From: Pistricoccus aurantiacus
GTDB lineage: Bacteria > Pseudomonadota > Gammaproteobacteria > Pseudomonadales > Halomonadaceae
DNA length: 64,000 bases
Assembly: GCF_042682565.1 (NCBI RefSeq)
Contig: NZ_JBHUIC010000001.1
Direction: 5' to 3' (one strand)
Part shown: piece by piece, positions 55,391 through 64,000 of the stretch
Position numbering within the stretch: position 1 is the stretch's first letter
How the letters are laid out: every line of letters begins with the position of its first letter
Translations under genes and position numbers: made by a program
The notes under the pieces: generated by a model
Databases searched by the model: none
What the model saw: the letters and a program-made list of their open reading frames with translations, nothing else
What the model was told of the DNA's origin: nothing

Positions 55391-56477
55391 CTTCCTGATG
55401 GGCCTGACTGACCGCCTGACGAGACAGCACGAACTCCACGTCGCTGCTCTGCTCGTTGAGCATCAGCATCTTGGCCATGCCGCGCGGTGAGGCACCTTCG
55501 AACAGTACCTGATAAAGTCCCTCCGCCAAGGGCATGTAGATGCCTTCGCGGCTTGCCTTGTCCCGCACCAGCCGCACCGTATTGACCCCTTCCGCCACCT
55601 GACCGAGAGCGTCGACCGCTTCCTGCAGGGTCCGCCCCTCGCCTAGCGCATAACCCACGCGATAATTGCGCGAAAGCTTCGAGGAGCAGGTCACGATCAG
55701 GTCGCCGACCCCGGCTAGCCCCAGAAAGGTCATGGGATTGGCGCCGAGCTCCACCGCGAAGCGGCTCATTTCCGCCAGTGCCCGGGTCATCAGCATGCTG
55801 CGGGTGTTTTCTCCCATGCCGAGCGCCGCCGCCATGCCCGCGGCGATGGCGTAGATATTCTTGAGCGCGCCGCCCAGTTCGACCCCGTAGCGGTCGTTGC
55901 TGGCATAAACGCGAAAATAATCGCAGCCCAGCGCTTTCTGGACTCGGGAGCGGGTCAGTGGATCATCACTGGCGATCACCGTGGCGGTCAGCTGCTTGTC
56001 CGCCACTTCCGAGGCCAGGTTCGGACCGGACAAGACCCCGATATGAGTAGAGCCGGTTTCCTCCTCGAGGATCTGACTCATCAGCTTGAAGCCGTCTTCC
56101 TGAATGCCCTTGGTGGTGGTCAGCAGAATCTGGCGATCGTTGATCCAGGGAAGCGCCTGGCGAACCACATCACGAAAGGCTTTCGAGGGGATCGCCACCA
56201 GTACCAGCGCCGCATCCTCCAGCACCCAGGCCATGTCGACACTGGCACTGACCGCCGGATTGATCACGTAATCCGGCAGGTAGCGGCCGTTGCGATGTTC
56301 CCGATTGATCTGCTCCGCCAGTTGCGGATCGCGCAGCCACTGGCGAACCCGGGCGCCGTTGTCCGCGGCGATACTGGCAAGGGCGGTACCGAAACTACCG
56401 CCACCCAGCACCGCCACGTTCAAGCACGCCTCCTCCGGCGCTTGCGACTGCGGATCTTGTAACGAGTTTTCCGACAT
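55374..56477 (-). CDS. gpsA: Glycerol-3-phosphate dehydrogenase [NAD(P)+]
   Basis: GpsA makes sn-glycerol-3-phosphate for phospholipid synthesis. The 367-residue protein has the Rossmann motif GGGSFGTA (about residues 25-32) and the catalytic lysine region GALKNIYAIAAG. An N-terminal extension of about 18 residues precedes the family start. It is separated from pntB by a strong terminator. Confidence 0.94.
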   Translation of the reverse strand: MSENSLQDPQSQAPEEACLNVAVLGGGSFGTALASIAADNGARVRQWLRDPQLAEQINREHRNGRYLPDYVINPAVSASVDMAWVLEDAALVLVAIPSKAFRDVVRQALPWINDRQILLTTTKGIQEDGFKLMSQILEEETGSTHIGVLSGPNLASEVADKQLTATVIASDDPLTRSRVQKALGCDYFRVYASNDRYGVELGGALKNIYAIAAGMAAALGMGENTRSMLMTRALAEMSRFAVELGANPMTFLGLAGVGDLIVTCSSKLSRNYRVGYALGEGRTLQEAVDALGQVAEGVNTVRLVRDKASREGIYMPLAEGLYQVLFEGASPRGMAKMLMLNEQSSDVEFVLSRQAVSQAHQEGDIHG

Positions 56478-56514
56478 GATCGTCCCGAATCGTTAAATGA
56501 TGGTCTGAGTATAA

Positions 56515-56542
56515 CGAAAAAACGCCCCTATCAAGGGGCGTT
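56515..56542 (-). terminator. Terminator after pntB
   Basis: AACGCCCCT (56521-56529) and AGGGGCGTT (56534-56542) form a 9-bp stem with a 4-base loop. On the minus strand it is followed by a T-run (TTTTTTCG), 26 bases after the pntB stop. Confidence 0.82.
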
Positions 56543-56567
56543 CAATACTTGGCTTGATTGGCTACAA

Positions 56568-58010
56568 TCAGTCGAGCAAGGGCAACAGTGAATCGACACT
56601 GCTTCGAGCATCACCGTAGAACATCCGGGTGTTCTCTCTGAAGAACAGCGGGTTCTCGATGCCGGAATAGCCGGTACCCTGACCGCGCTTGCACACGAAC
56701 ACGTTCTTGGCTTCCCAGACCTTGAGCACCGGCATGCCGGCGATAGGGCTATTGGGATCCTCTTGGGCCGCCGGGTTGACGATATCGTTGGAGCCGATGA
56801 CGATCACTACGTCGGTCTTGGCGAAGTCGTCGTTGATCTCGTCCATTTCCAGCACGATGTCGTAGGGCACCCTGGCTTCCGCCAGCAGCACGTTCATATG
56901 ACCTGGCAGGCGACCCGCCACCGGATGAATGCCGAAGCGCACTTCCTTGCCCGCGTCTCGTAGCTTGCGTACCAATTCACTGACCGCGTTCTGCGCCTGA
57001 GCCACCGCCATGCCGTAACCCGGCACGATGATCACGCTGTCCGCATCGTTGAGGGCACTGGCCACGCCGCCCGCATCGATCGACACCTGTTCGCCTTCGA
57101 TCTCCGCCGCCGGCCCCTGGCTGCCGCCGAAGCCGCCCAGAATCACGTTGATGAACTTGCGGTTCATCGCCTTGCACATGATGTAGGAGAGAATCGCACC
57201 GGAGGAGCCCACCAGGGCGCCGGTAACGATCAGCAGATCGCTGGAGAGGGTGAAACCGATGGCCGCCGCCGCCCAGCCGGAATAGCTGTTGAGCATGGAA
57301 ACCACCACCGGCATATCCGCGCCGCCGATACCCATGATGAGATGCCAGCCGATGAAGAAGGCCAGCAGCGCCAGCAGCAGAATCGTCCAGAAGCCCGCAC
57401 CGTTGAGATACAGGATGGCCAGGAACAGACACAGGGCCGCGGCGCCGGCGTTGAGCATATGACCGCCGGGGAACTGCTTGGGCTTGCCGTCGATCTTGCC
57501 GGCGAGTTTACCAAAGGCGATCACCGAGCCGGTGAAAGTCACCGCGCCGATGAACACCCCGAGTACCACTTCGACCTGCAGGAACGTCAGCTCCGCCGGG
57601 GTCTTGGTAGCCACCATGGCGGCGAAGGCGGAGAACTCCTCCCTCGCGCCGCCCAGCAGCTGGCTGGCCAGCACCCGGCGGCGCTCCAGGTCCGCGTTGA
57701 AGCCGACGAACACCGCCGCCAGACCTACGAAGGAGTGCAGCGCCGCCACCAGTTGAGGCATCTGGGTCATCTCGACCCGCTTGGCGACATAGGCGCCGAT
57801 CACCGCGCCGATGATCATCAGCGGGATCATCAGCCAGTAGCCGCCGACCCCCGGACCAAGGGCGGTGAAGAACACCGCGATGCCCATGCCGACGATGCCG
57901 TACCACACCGCTCGCTTGGCTTTCTCCTGGTTGCTCAACCCCCCCAGGGAAAGAATGAACAAGACACTTCCCGCGATTGCCGCAGCAGTGACGAATTGTT
58001 GTCCTAACAT
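56568..58010 (-). CDS. pntB: NAD(P) transhydrogenase subunit beta PntB
   Basis: The beta subunit of the proton-driven transhydrogenase makes NADPH from NADH. The 480-residue protein has about nine membrane segments (1-265) and a C-terminal NADP-binding domain with VPGYGMAVAQAQ. Length is close to E. coli PntB (462). It follows pntA by 18 bases and is ended by a terminator. Confidence 0.95.
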   Translation of the reverse strand: MLGQQFVTAAAIAGSVLFILSLGGLSNQEKAKRAVWYGIVGMGIAVFFTALGPGVGGYWLMIPLMIIGAVIGAYVAKRVEMTQMPQLVAALHSFVGLAAVFVGFNADLERRRVLASQLLGGAREEFSAFAAMVATKTPAELTFLQVEVVLGVFIGAVTFTGSVIAFGKLAGKIDGKPKQFPGGHMLNAGAAALCLFLAILYLNGAGFWTILLLALLAFFIGWHLIMGIGGADMPVVVSMLNSYSGWAAAAIGFTLSSDLLIVTGALVGSSGAILSYIMCKAMNRKFINVILGGFGGSQGPAAEIEGEQVSIDAGGVASALNDADSVIIVPGYGMAVAQAQNAVSELVRKLRDAGKEVRFGIHPVAGRLPGHMNVLLAEARVPYDIVLEMDEINDDFAKTDVVIVIGSNDIVNPAAQEDPNSPIAGMPVLKVWEAKNVFVCKRGQGTGYSGIENPLFFRENTRMFYGDARSSVDSLLPLLD

Positions 58011-58028
58011 TCTCTATTCTCCACCGCT

Positions 58029-59600
58029 TCAGGATTTCTGGAACATGGCGAGCATACGGCGCGTCACCAGGAAGCCGCCGACGATATTGATCGAGGCGAT
58101 CAGCACCGAGATGGCCGCCATGAACACCACTATCCCGCTGCCGGAGCCGATCTGCAGGATAGCCCCCAGGATGATGATGCTGGAAATGGCATTGGTAACC
58201 GCCATCAGCGGGGTATGCAGGGAATGGCTGACGTTCCAGATCACCTGATAGCCGACGAAGCAAGACAGCACGAAGACGATGAAGTGCTGCATGAACGACG
58301 GCGGCGCCACCAGTCCCAAAAGCAGCATCAAGGCGCCACCCACCGCCAGCATGGTCACCTGGCTTCTGGTCTGCTTCTTGAAGTCGGCAAGCTCGATGGC
58401 CTGCTTCTCTTCACGAGTCAGCTCCTTTTCCTTGGGCTTGGGCTTGGCGGCGGCGATCGCCTTCACCTTGGGCGGCGGCGGCGGATAAGTGATCTCGCCC
58501 TGGTGGGTCACGGTGGAACCGCGAATCACATCGTCTTCCATGTCGTGATCGATCTTGCCGTCCTTCTCCGGCGTCAGATCCGTCAACATGTGGCGGATAT
58601 TGGTGGAATACAGCAAAGACGACTGGGTCGCCATGCGGGACGGGAAGTCCGTGTAGCCGACGACGATCACGCCGTTGTCGGTGACGATACGCTTGTCCGG
58701 CTGGGTCAGGTCGCAGTTGCCGCCCTTTTCCGCCGCCAGATCGACGACCACCGAGCCGGGCTTCATGGCCTTGACCATGTCTTCCAGCCAAAGCTTCGGC
58801 GCGGGCCGGCCGGGAATCAGCGCGGTGGTGATGACAATATCCACCTCCGGCGCCTGCTCGCGAAACAGCTCGAGCTGCTTTTCGCGAAATTCCGGGCTCG
58901 AGGGCGCCGCATAACCGCCGGTGCCGGAACCGTCCTGGCTATCCTCGAAATCGAGAAACAGGAATTCCGCGCCCATGGATTCAATCTGCTCCGCTACTTC
59001 CGGGCGCACGTCGAAAGCGCGCACGATAGCGCCCAGGCTGGTGGCGGTACCGATGGCTGAGAGGCCGGCCACCCCGGCGCCGATGATCAGCACCTTGGCC
59101 GGAGGCACCTTGCCCGCGGCGGTCACCTGACCGGTAAAGAAGCGTCCGAACTGGTTACCCGCTTCGATCACCGCGCGGTAGCCGGCGATATTGGCGGTGG
59201 AAGACAAGGCATCCATCTTCTGGGCTCGAGAGATTCGCGGCACCATGTCCATGGCGATCACGGTGGCGCCCTTGGCCCGGCACTTCTCCAGCAGCTCCTC
59301 GTTCTGAGCGGGCCAGAAGAAAGAAATCAGCGTCTGTCCCTGGCGCAGCCATTCGGTCTGCTGCTTGGTCGGCTCACGCACCTTGATGACGACGTCCGCT
59401 TCTTTCCACAACGCCTCCGGGGTGTCGACAACGCTGACACCTGCCTCTCGATAGGCGTCATCAATGAAACCCGCCGCCTCGCCGGCGCCGGTTTCCACCA
59501 GACATTCATGGCCGAGCTTGATGATGTGTTTCGCGCTCTCCGGCGTCAGCGCGACGCGCGCCTCCCCTCTGGCACGCTCTCTGGGTGCACCAATTTTCAC
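58029..59600 (-). CDS. pntA: NAD(P) transhydrogenase subunit alpha PntA
   Basis: The alpha subunit binds NAD(H) in the cytoplasm and contributes membrane helices. The 523-residue product, as in E. coli (510), is a single chain: NAD domain (about 1-375, with GAGVAGLSAIG), a proline/lysine linker, and four C-terminal membrane segments. The start is GTG, with GGAGA 6 bases upstream. A long 5' region with an inverted repeat precedes it. NADPH from PntAB is used in PHA synthesis. Confidence 0.95.
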   Translation of the reverse strand: MKIGAPRERARGEARVALTPESAKHIIKLGHECLVETGAGEAAGFIDDAYREAGVSVVDTPEALWKEADVVIKVREPTKQQTEWLRQGQTLISFFWPAQNEELLEKCRAKGATVIAMDMVPRISRAQKMDALSSTANIAGYRAVIEAGNQFGRFFTGQVTAAGKVPPAKVLIIGAGVAGLSAIGTATSLGAIVRAFDVRPEVAEQIESMGAEFLFLDFEDSQDGSGTGGYAAPSSPEFREKQLELFREQAPEVDIVITTALIPGRPAPKLWLEDMVKAMKPGSVVVDLAAEKGGNCDLTQPDKRIVTDNGVIVVGYTDFPSRMATQSSLLYSTNIRHMLTDLTPEKDGKIDHDMEDDVIRGSTVTHQGEITYPPPPPKVKAIAAAKPKPKEKELTREEKQAIELADFKKQTRSQVTMLAVGGALMLLLGLVAPPSFMQHFIVFVLSCFVGYQVIWNVSHSLHTPLMAVTNAISSIIILGAILQIGSGSGIVVFMAAISVLIASINIVGGFLVTRRMLAMFQKS

Positions 59601-59648
59601 ATCCAGTCTCCCATTTCTCAGGTTGTCGTTTTATGCCCGGGCCGGGCA

Positions 59649-59695
59649 GGATTGCACAAAAAGCGCATTTCACGAACCCCTTCTTCGTGCAATCC
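59649..59695. repeat. Inverted repeat in the pntA 5' region
   Basis: GGATTGCAC (59649-59657) and GTGCAATCC (59687-59695) are perfect 9-bp complements with a 29-base loop, 49-95 bases before the pntA GTG. It could be a regulator dyad or a 5' UTR stem. Confidence 0.5.
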
Positions 59696-59826
59696 GAACG
59701 CCTTGATCGGCAAGCCTAACCAAGTAAGGTTCCACATAACCTAGTCCAAAGCGCCTAGCACGGCTATTTCCGTCTAGCTATTTTCATCTTATTATCATCG
59801 CCAATGTTATTTGCCATCGGCAACCA

Positions 59827-59838
59827 TGCTGCACTGCA
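59827..59838. promoter_or_regulatory. TGC-rich word shared with the phasin promoter
   Basis: TGCTGCACTGCA also occurs at 47178-47189 in the phasin promoter, in the same orientation. Here it lies 227 bases before pntA. It could be a second site for the same regulator. Confidence 0.4.
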
Positions 59839-59903
59839 GCTTGAAACTAGCTTGCCTGGCTTGTCCATTCCTGGCAAGCACCCTGCCCCATCCTGAAATG
59901 AAA

Positions 59904-59931
59904 AAGCCCTCGCCGATAACGACGAAGGCTT
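59904..59931 (-). terminator. Terminator after htpG
   Basis: On the minus strand AAGCCTTCGTCG pairs with CGGCGAGGGCTT (12 pairs, two of them G-U) around a TTAT loop, followed by TTTTTC. It lies 22 bases after the htpG stop. Confidence 0.78.
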
Positions 59932-59953
59932 GAAAGGACAAAGCCGAATCTAC

Positions 59954-61858
59954 TCAGGCGGTCAGCAGTGAATTGAGGCGCTTGACGTAGGCTGCCGGGT
60001 CGTCGAGATGGCCGCCCTCGGCAATGATCGCCTGATCCAGCAGGATACGTGCCAGGTCCGCGAAGCTGTCTTCGCCGGCGTTTTCCAGTCGATCGACCAG
60101 GGCGTGCTCCGGGTTGAGCTCGAGTATCGGCTTGACCTCCGGCAATTTCTGACCGGCGGCTTCCATGATACGGCGCATCTGAAAGCCCATCTCGTGCTCC
60201 GGCAGCACCACGCAGGCCGGAGAGTCCGTGAGACGATGGGTCACCTTGACCTCCTGCACTTCGTCACCCAGCGCCTCCTTGACCCGCTTGATCAAGCCTT
60301 CCTTGGCCTTGGCGGTTTCCTCCTGGGCCTTCTTCTCTTCCTCGCCCTCGATCTCGCCGAGATCCAGCTCCCCCTTGGCCACGTCGACGAAGTGCTTGCC
60401 GTCGAACTCGGTGAGGTGGCTCATCAACCACTCGTCAATGCGCTCGGACAGCAGCAGCACTTCGATGCCCTTTTTGCGGAAGATTTCCAGATGGGGGCTG
60501 TGCTTGGCCGCGTTGAAGCTGTCGGCGACGATATAATAGATCTTTTGCTGGCCTTCCTTCATGCGCTCGACGTAGGCCGCCAAGGACTGATCCTGGGTGG
60601 CGCTGTCCGTATGGGTGCTGGCAAAGCGTAAAAGGCCGGCGATCTTGTCCCGGTTGGCATAATCTTCCGCCGGTCCCTCCTTGAGTACCGCGCCGAAGGT
60701 ATTCCAGAAAGTCTGGTACTGCTCCTTGTCCTTGGAAAGCTTCTTGAGCATATCCAGGCCGCGCTTGGTCAGGGCGGACTTCATCTTGTCCACCTGCGGG
60801 TCCTGCTGCAGCAGTTCCCGAGAGACGTTCAGGGACAGATCCCGGGTATCCACCACACCCTTGATAAAGCGCAGATACAGCGGCAGGAACTGCTCCGCGT
60901 CGTCCATGATGAACACGCGCTGCACGTAGAGCTTGAGGCCCCGGGCGCCGTCCCGCTCGTAGAGATCGAAAGGCGCCCGACTCGGCACATAGAGCAGGCT
61001 GGTATATTCGAGCTTGCCCTCGACCTTGTTGTGGCTCCAGATCAGGGGATCGCTGAAGTCATGAGCGACGTGCTTGTAGAAGGCCTTGTATTCGTCGTCG
61101 CTGATCTCGGACTTGGGCCGCACCCACAGTGCCGTGGCTTCGTTGACGGTTTCCCAGGTGACGACTTCGCTGCCTTCGACGTCATTGCCCTCATCGTCCT
61201 TGGCGGTCTCGGTCTTGGGCATGCGTACCGGCACTTCGATATGGTCGGAGTACTTGCGCACCAGACTCTTGAGCCGGAAATCGTCGGCGAATTCCTTGGC
61301 GTCGTCCTTCAGGTGCAGGATGATTTCGGTGCCTCGGGCGTCGCGTTCGATGTTGGCGACACTGAACTCCCCCTCGCCCCTGGAGCGCCATTCCACCCCG
61401 GCGTCATGAGGCAGGTCCGCGCGGCGGGTACGCACGGTCACTTCGTCGGCGACGATGAAACCGGAATAGAACCCTACCCCGAACTGGCCGATCAGCTTGG
61501 CGTCCTTCTGCTGCTCGCCGGAGAGCTGCTTGAGAAATTCCGCGGTGCCGCTTCTGGCAATGGTGCCGAGGTTGCTGATCACGTCATCCCGGCTCATGCC
61601 TATGCCGTTGTCGCGAATCGTCACCGTATTGGCGTCGGCGTCGTGTTCGATCTCGATGCGCAGCTCGCTGTCGCCCTCGTAAAGCGCATCGTTGTCCAGC
61701 GCCTGATAGCGAAGCTTGTCGCAGGCGTCCGCGCCGTTGGAAATCAGCTCCCGCAGAAAAATCTCCCGGTTGGAGTACAGGGAGTGAATCATCAGGTGCA
61801 AGAGCTGCTTGACTTCCGTCTGAAAGCCCAGGGTTTCTTCTTGAGTGGTAGTGGTCAT
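59954..61858 (-). CDS. htpG: Molecular chaperone HtpG (Hsp90)
   Basis: HtpG is the bacterial Hsp90. The 634-residue protein has the GHKL ATPase N-terminus (1-220: NGADACDKLR, DNGIGM, GQFGVGFYS), a middle domain and a C-terminal dimerisation domain. Length matches E. coli (624). It is monocistronic, with its own terminator. No heat-shock promoter could be placed with confidence in the 98 bases upstream. Confidence 0.96.
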   Translation of the reverse strand: MTTTTQEETLGFQTEVKQLLHLMIHSLYSNREIFLRELISNGADACDKLRYQALDNDALYEGDSELRIEIEHDADANTVTIRDNGIGMSRDDVISNLGTIARSGTAEFLKQLSGEQQKDAKLIGQFGVGFYSGFIVADEVTVRTRRADLPHDAGVEWRSRGEGEFSVANIERDARGTEIILHLKDDAKEFADDFRLKSLVRKYSDHIEVPVRMPKTETAKDDEGNDVEGSEVVTWETVNEATALWVRPKSEISDDEYKAFYKHVAHDFSDPLIWSHNKVEGKLEYTSLLYVPSRAPFDLYERDGARGLKLYVQRVFIMDDAEQFLPLYLRFIKGVVDTRDLSLNVSRELLQQDPQVDKMKSALTKRGLDMLKKLSKDKEQYQTFWNTFGAVLKEGPAEDYANRDKIAGLLRFASTHTDSATQDQSLAAYVERMKEGQQKIYYIVADSFNAAKHSPHLEIFRKKGIEVLLLSERIDEWLMSHLTEFDGKHFVDVAKGELDLGEIEGEEEKKAQEETAKAKEGLIKRVKEALGDEVQEVKVTHRLTDSPACVVLPEHEMGFQMRRIMEAAGQKLPEVKPILELNPEHALVDRLENAGEDSFADLARILLDQAIIAEGGHLDDPAAYVKRLNSLLTA

Positions 61859-61956
61859 CGAGCGATCCCCTTATCGATCACGGTATTGCATCAAAAGTGA
61901 CATTGAGCGCTGATATGGGGACCGGGCAAGGCTTTTCAAGGGTTCAGCCGCAGGGG

Positions 61957-62298
61957 CTATGGCTCGGGAGTGACCTCCGGCATATCGTCGATACCGCGCC
62001 AGGCACGATAATCCGCCAGGCTGCGATCGACCCGGGTCAACAGCCAGCCGACGATGACCACGTCATCCAATACTCCTATCAAAACAATGAAGTCGGGTAT
62101 GAGATCCAGCGGAGAAACGAGATACACTAGGGCAGCGATCATCCAGCCGAACGCCGCCCAGGGAATGGGGCGATAACGACCGCTCAGCACGTCCTTGAGC
62201 ATCGGCATGAAGGTCTTGAGCGCTCGAAATATGCGGCTGATGGCCCAACCGCGCTTGCGCAGTCGACTGAACGGGGACCAGAAACTTGGCTTGGGCAT
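61957..62298 (-). CDS. YkvA/DUF1232 family protein
   Basis: The 113-residue protein has a basic N-terminus, one or two hydrophobic helices (about 45-90) and the DUF1232 core, with SPLDLIPDFIVLIGVLDDV. The family is small and uncharacterised, probably membrane-linked. The start at 62298 has AAGGAG 6 bases upstream; the longer frame uses that site as codons and is rejected. Confidence 0.82.
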   Translation of the reverse strand: MPKPSFWSPFSRLRKRGWAISRIFRALKTFMPMLKDVLSGRYRPIPWAAFGWMIAALVYLVSPLDLIPDFIVLIGVLDDVVIVGWLLTRVDRSLADYRAWRGIDDMPEVTPEP

Positions 62299-62427
62299 GG
62301 CTGTCTCCTTGTCCATCCTTGGTAAGCGTTTACGATAGGCGGTTATTTGACGCTTCGTCCTGAAGCACTTGTTTTTATCATTGACATCTTGCACGGCATG
62401 TTCCGCGATGTTCCAGGAGTTTTTTTC

Positions 62428-64000
62428 ATGCAGCGCCGCCGCTACTTCCACCACCTTCCGCCCCTGCGCTCGATGCTCATGGCACTCGCTTTCGCGCTTG
62501 CGCTGCCGCAAAACGCCGCCTTAGCGGCTCCCGATGACCAGGCGATGAAAGACGCCCTGAACGCAGCGCGGAAACAGCAGTGGGAACGCATCGATCAGAG
62601 CGCTATTCAAGGACACGTTCTTGAAGGCTACGTGGAATATCACCGCCTGAAGTCTCGTCTGCCTCAGGCGGCGCCGGCGGAAATCAAGACATTCATCGAG
62701 CGTCATGCGGATTCTCCTCTGGCACAGTGGATGCGCGGCCAGGCAATCAGCGCCTATGGCGAGGCTCGCCAATACGCCAGCCTGCTGGCGGTGAGCGACG
62801 GCAAGCCCAGCGGCGCCGAGCGCCAGTGCTATTACTACACTGCCTTGCTCGATCGGGATTATCAGACCGCCGCCCAGGGTGGGCGAAGGCTCTGGCAATA
62901 CGGCCATTCACGACCCGAGGCCTGCGACCCGCTGTTCAACCGGCTCAAGCAGCACGGCGCCATCGGCCCCCTGGAGGTCTGGGAGCGTCTGATGCTGGCC
63001 TGGCAGTCCGGAGAAAGCGGCCTGATGAGCTACCTTGGCCGACAGCTTGGCGCCGGCTGGCAAGACGGCCTGGATAGCCTGGCGCAGGTGCGCCAGGATT
63101 ACAGCGCCATCATTCGAGTGCCGGCGCGGATCGGCCCGCAGGGGCGCGGCACCAGCGCCCTAGTGGCTGCAGCCATGCACGGCTATACCCGGGCAGATAC
63201 GCAAGAAGCGCTGGATGCTTGGCAGCGTATTTCCCCTCGGCTCGAGATTGCCGCCGAGGATAGGCGCGAGATCGAGCATGACCTGATCCTCTATTCCCTG
63301 GTGCGCAACGTAGGGGAGAATCGCGTCTGGGCGGATCAAGCGTTAAGCCGCAACGGTGATGCGGACCTGCTCGAACTCAGGGTGCGTGCGGCGCTGGGCG
63401 AGCGGGACTGGCAGGGCGTCATCGACTGGGTGCACCGCATGGAAGACGACCAGCGCCGGGAAGCGCGCTGGCAGTACTGGCTGGGCCGCGCCCTGGGCCA
63501 GTTGGGAGATGCGATCACGGCGGAAAAGGCGTATCGGGTCGCCGCGGGAGAGCGGGATTTCTACGGCTTCGCCGCGGCGGACCGGCTTGGCCAGCCGTAT
63601 GCGCTGAACCTGCGTCAGGACAGCTACAACGAAGCCTACCGTCAGCGAATCGCTCGCTGGCCGGTAGTCGAGCGTACCGAAGCCTTGATGCGCATCGGCG
63701 AGGTCGGGCTCGCCAACAGCGAATGGTATGCCGCGAGCGCACGGCTCGCGGATCAGGACGTGAAAGCCCTGGCGGACTATGCGGAAAGTCGCGGCTGGTA
63801 CGCCAAGCTGGTGCAGACCACCATCGCCGGCAAGCTGTGGGACGCCTTGGCCTGGCGCTTCCCCGCTGCCTATCGCGAGCAGTTCCTCCACTGGGGCAAC
63901 GCCAACAGTATCGATCCCTATTTATTGATGGCAATTTCCCGCCGGGAGAGTGCCTACAATCCGACGGTGATTTCTCCGGCGGGGGCTCGCGGTCTGATGC
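62428..64000 (+). CDS. slt: Soluble lytic murein transglycosylase Slt (5' part, cut by window edge)
   Basis: Slt cleaves peptidoglycan in the periplasm, forming 1,6-anhydromuropeptides. The ATG has AGGAG 8 bases upstream. The 524 residues visible contain a signal peptide (about 1-33, ending ALA), the long alpha-helical superhelix domain of Slt70, and the start of the SLT catalytic domain with catalytic E507 in ISRRESAYNP and the AGARGLM segment. The rest lies beyond the edge. It is divergent from the YkvA-like gene. Confidence 0.92.
   Translation, partial: MQRRRYFHHLPPLRSMLMALAFALALPQNAALAAPDDQAMKDALNAARKQQWERIDQSAIQGHVLEGYVEYHRLKSRLPQAAPAEIKTFIERHADSPLAQWMRGQAISAYGEARQYASLLAVSDGKPSGAERQCYYYTALLDRDYQTAAQGGRRLWQYGHSRPEACDPLFNRLKQHGAIGPLEVWERLMLAWQSGESGLMSYLGRQLGAGWQDGLDSLAQVRQDYSAIIRVPARIGPQGRGTSALVAAAMHGYTRADTQEALDAWQRISPRLEIAAEDRREIEHDLILYSLVRNVGENRVWADQALSRNGDADLLELRVRAALGERDWQGVIDWVHRMEDDQRREARWQYWLGRALGQLGDAITAEKAYRVAAGERDFYGFAAADRLGQPYALNLRQDSYNEAYRQRIARWPVVERTEALMRIGEVGLANSEWYAASARLADQDVKALADYAESRGWYAKLVQTTIAGKLWDALAWRFPAAYREQFLHWGNANSIDPYLLMAISRRESAYNPTVISPAGARGLM

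Larger units (their letters stand above)
59601..59953. other. Region between pntA and htpG
   Basis: These 353 bases hold no gene. Seen here are a 9-bp inverted repeat near pntA (59649-59695), A/T-rich DNA at 59760-59815 suited to a promoter, a TGC-rich word shared with the phasin promoter (59827-59838), and the htpG terminator (59904-59931). No single -35/-10 pair was convincing. Confidence 0.5.

Overview
The window is a GC-rich chromosomal segment of a gammaproteobacterium, most probably a Halomonas-like member of the Halomonadaceae. The reasons are the gene set and order: a gntR-prpB-prpC-acnD-prpF-prpD propionate operon, split trp loci with rpe-gph-trpE and trpGDC, a SmrB/PrmB/AroC block, tandem class I PHA synthases with a phasin, and E. 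coli-type PntA/PntB. No mobile element, CRISPR array, prophage or tRNA was seen. Almost all of the DNA is ordinary core chromosome.

Layout. 1-230: promoter, boxA and leader of an rRNA operon reading leftward out of the window; the 16S gene lies beyond the left edge. 231-8612: 2-methylcitrate cycle operon with its GntR regulator and two copies of a palindromic operator. 8698-16000: pabB, cysH, cysB, trxA, an AI-2E-type permease, a periplasmic SIMPL protein and serS. 16167-21276: a large FAD/Fe-S D-2-hydroxyacid dehydrogenase (YdiJ type) and a cation/proton antiporter. 21256-29310: tryptophan genes trpC, trpD and trpG with a candidate attenuator, two tandem Crp/Fnr paralogues, then trpE-gph-GIY-YIG-rpe. 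29495-35213: gamma-glutamyltranspeptidase and the sulfate ABC importer. 35286-42757: YajG lipoprotein, thiopurine methyltransferase, DUF1820, and miaB-phoH-ybeY-corC-lnt. 42835-47679: PHA block with two synthases, a phasin and a DUF6489-like protein. 47743-54863: aroC, prmB, smrB, a patatin, two alpha/beta hydrolases, a 35-residue membrane protein, an AEC transporter and an ABM-domain protein. 54875-64000: sixA, gpsA, pntB, pntA, htpG, a YkvA-like protein, and the 5' part of a soluble lytic transglycosylase cut by the right edge.

How the genes fit together. Three themes recur. Chorismate use: pabB, trpEGDC and aroC. Sulfur assimilation: sulfate import, CysH, its regulator CysB, thioredoxin as reductant, and glutathione salvage by Ggt. 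Propionyl-CoA, NADPH and storage polymer: the methylcitrate cycle consumes propionyl-CoA, PntAB makes NADPH, and PHA synthases with a phasin store acyl units. A 12-base palindrome-like word found at the phasin promoter recurs upstream of pntAB, a possible regulatory link.

The most informative non-coding signals are the paired TTGTCGACAA operators around the gntR promoter, the trpGDC leader with promoter, short Trp-containing ORF and terminator, the 17-base tandem duplication at the ydiJ start codon, and the prp terminator that abuts an rRNA promoter. I did not find a clearly novel multi-gene system. The best candidates for something undescribed are the 35-residue membrane protein coupled to the AEC transporter and the shared phasin/pnt motif.
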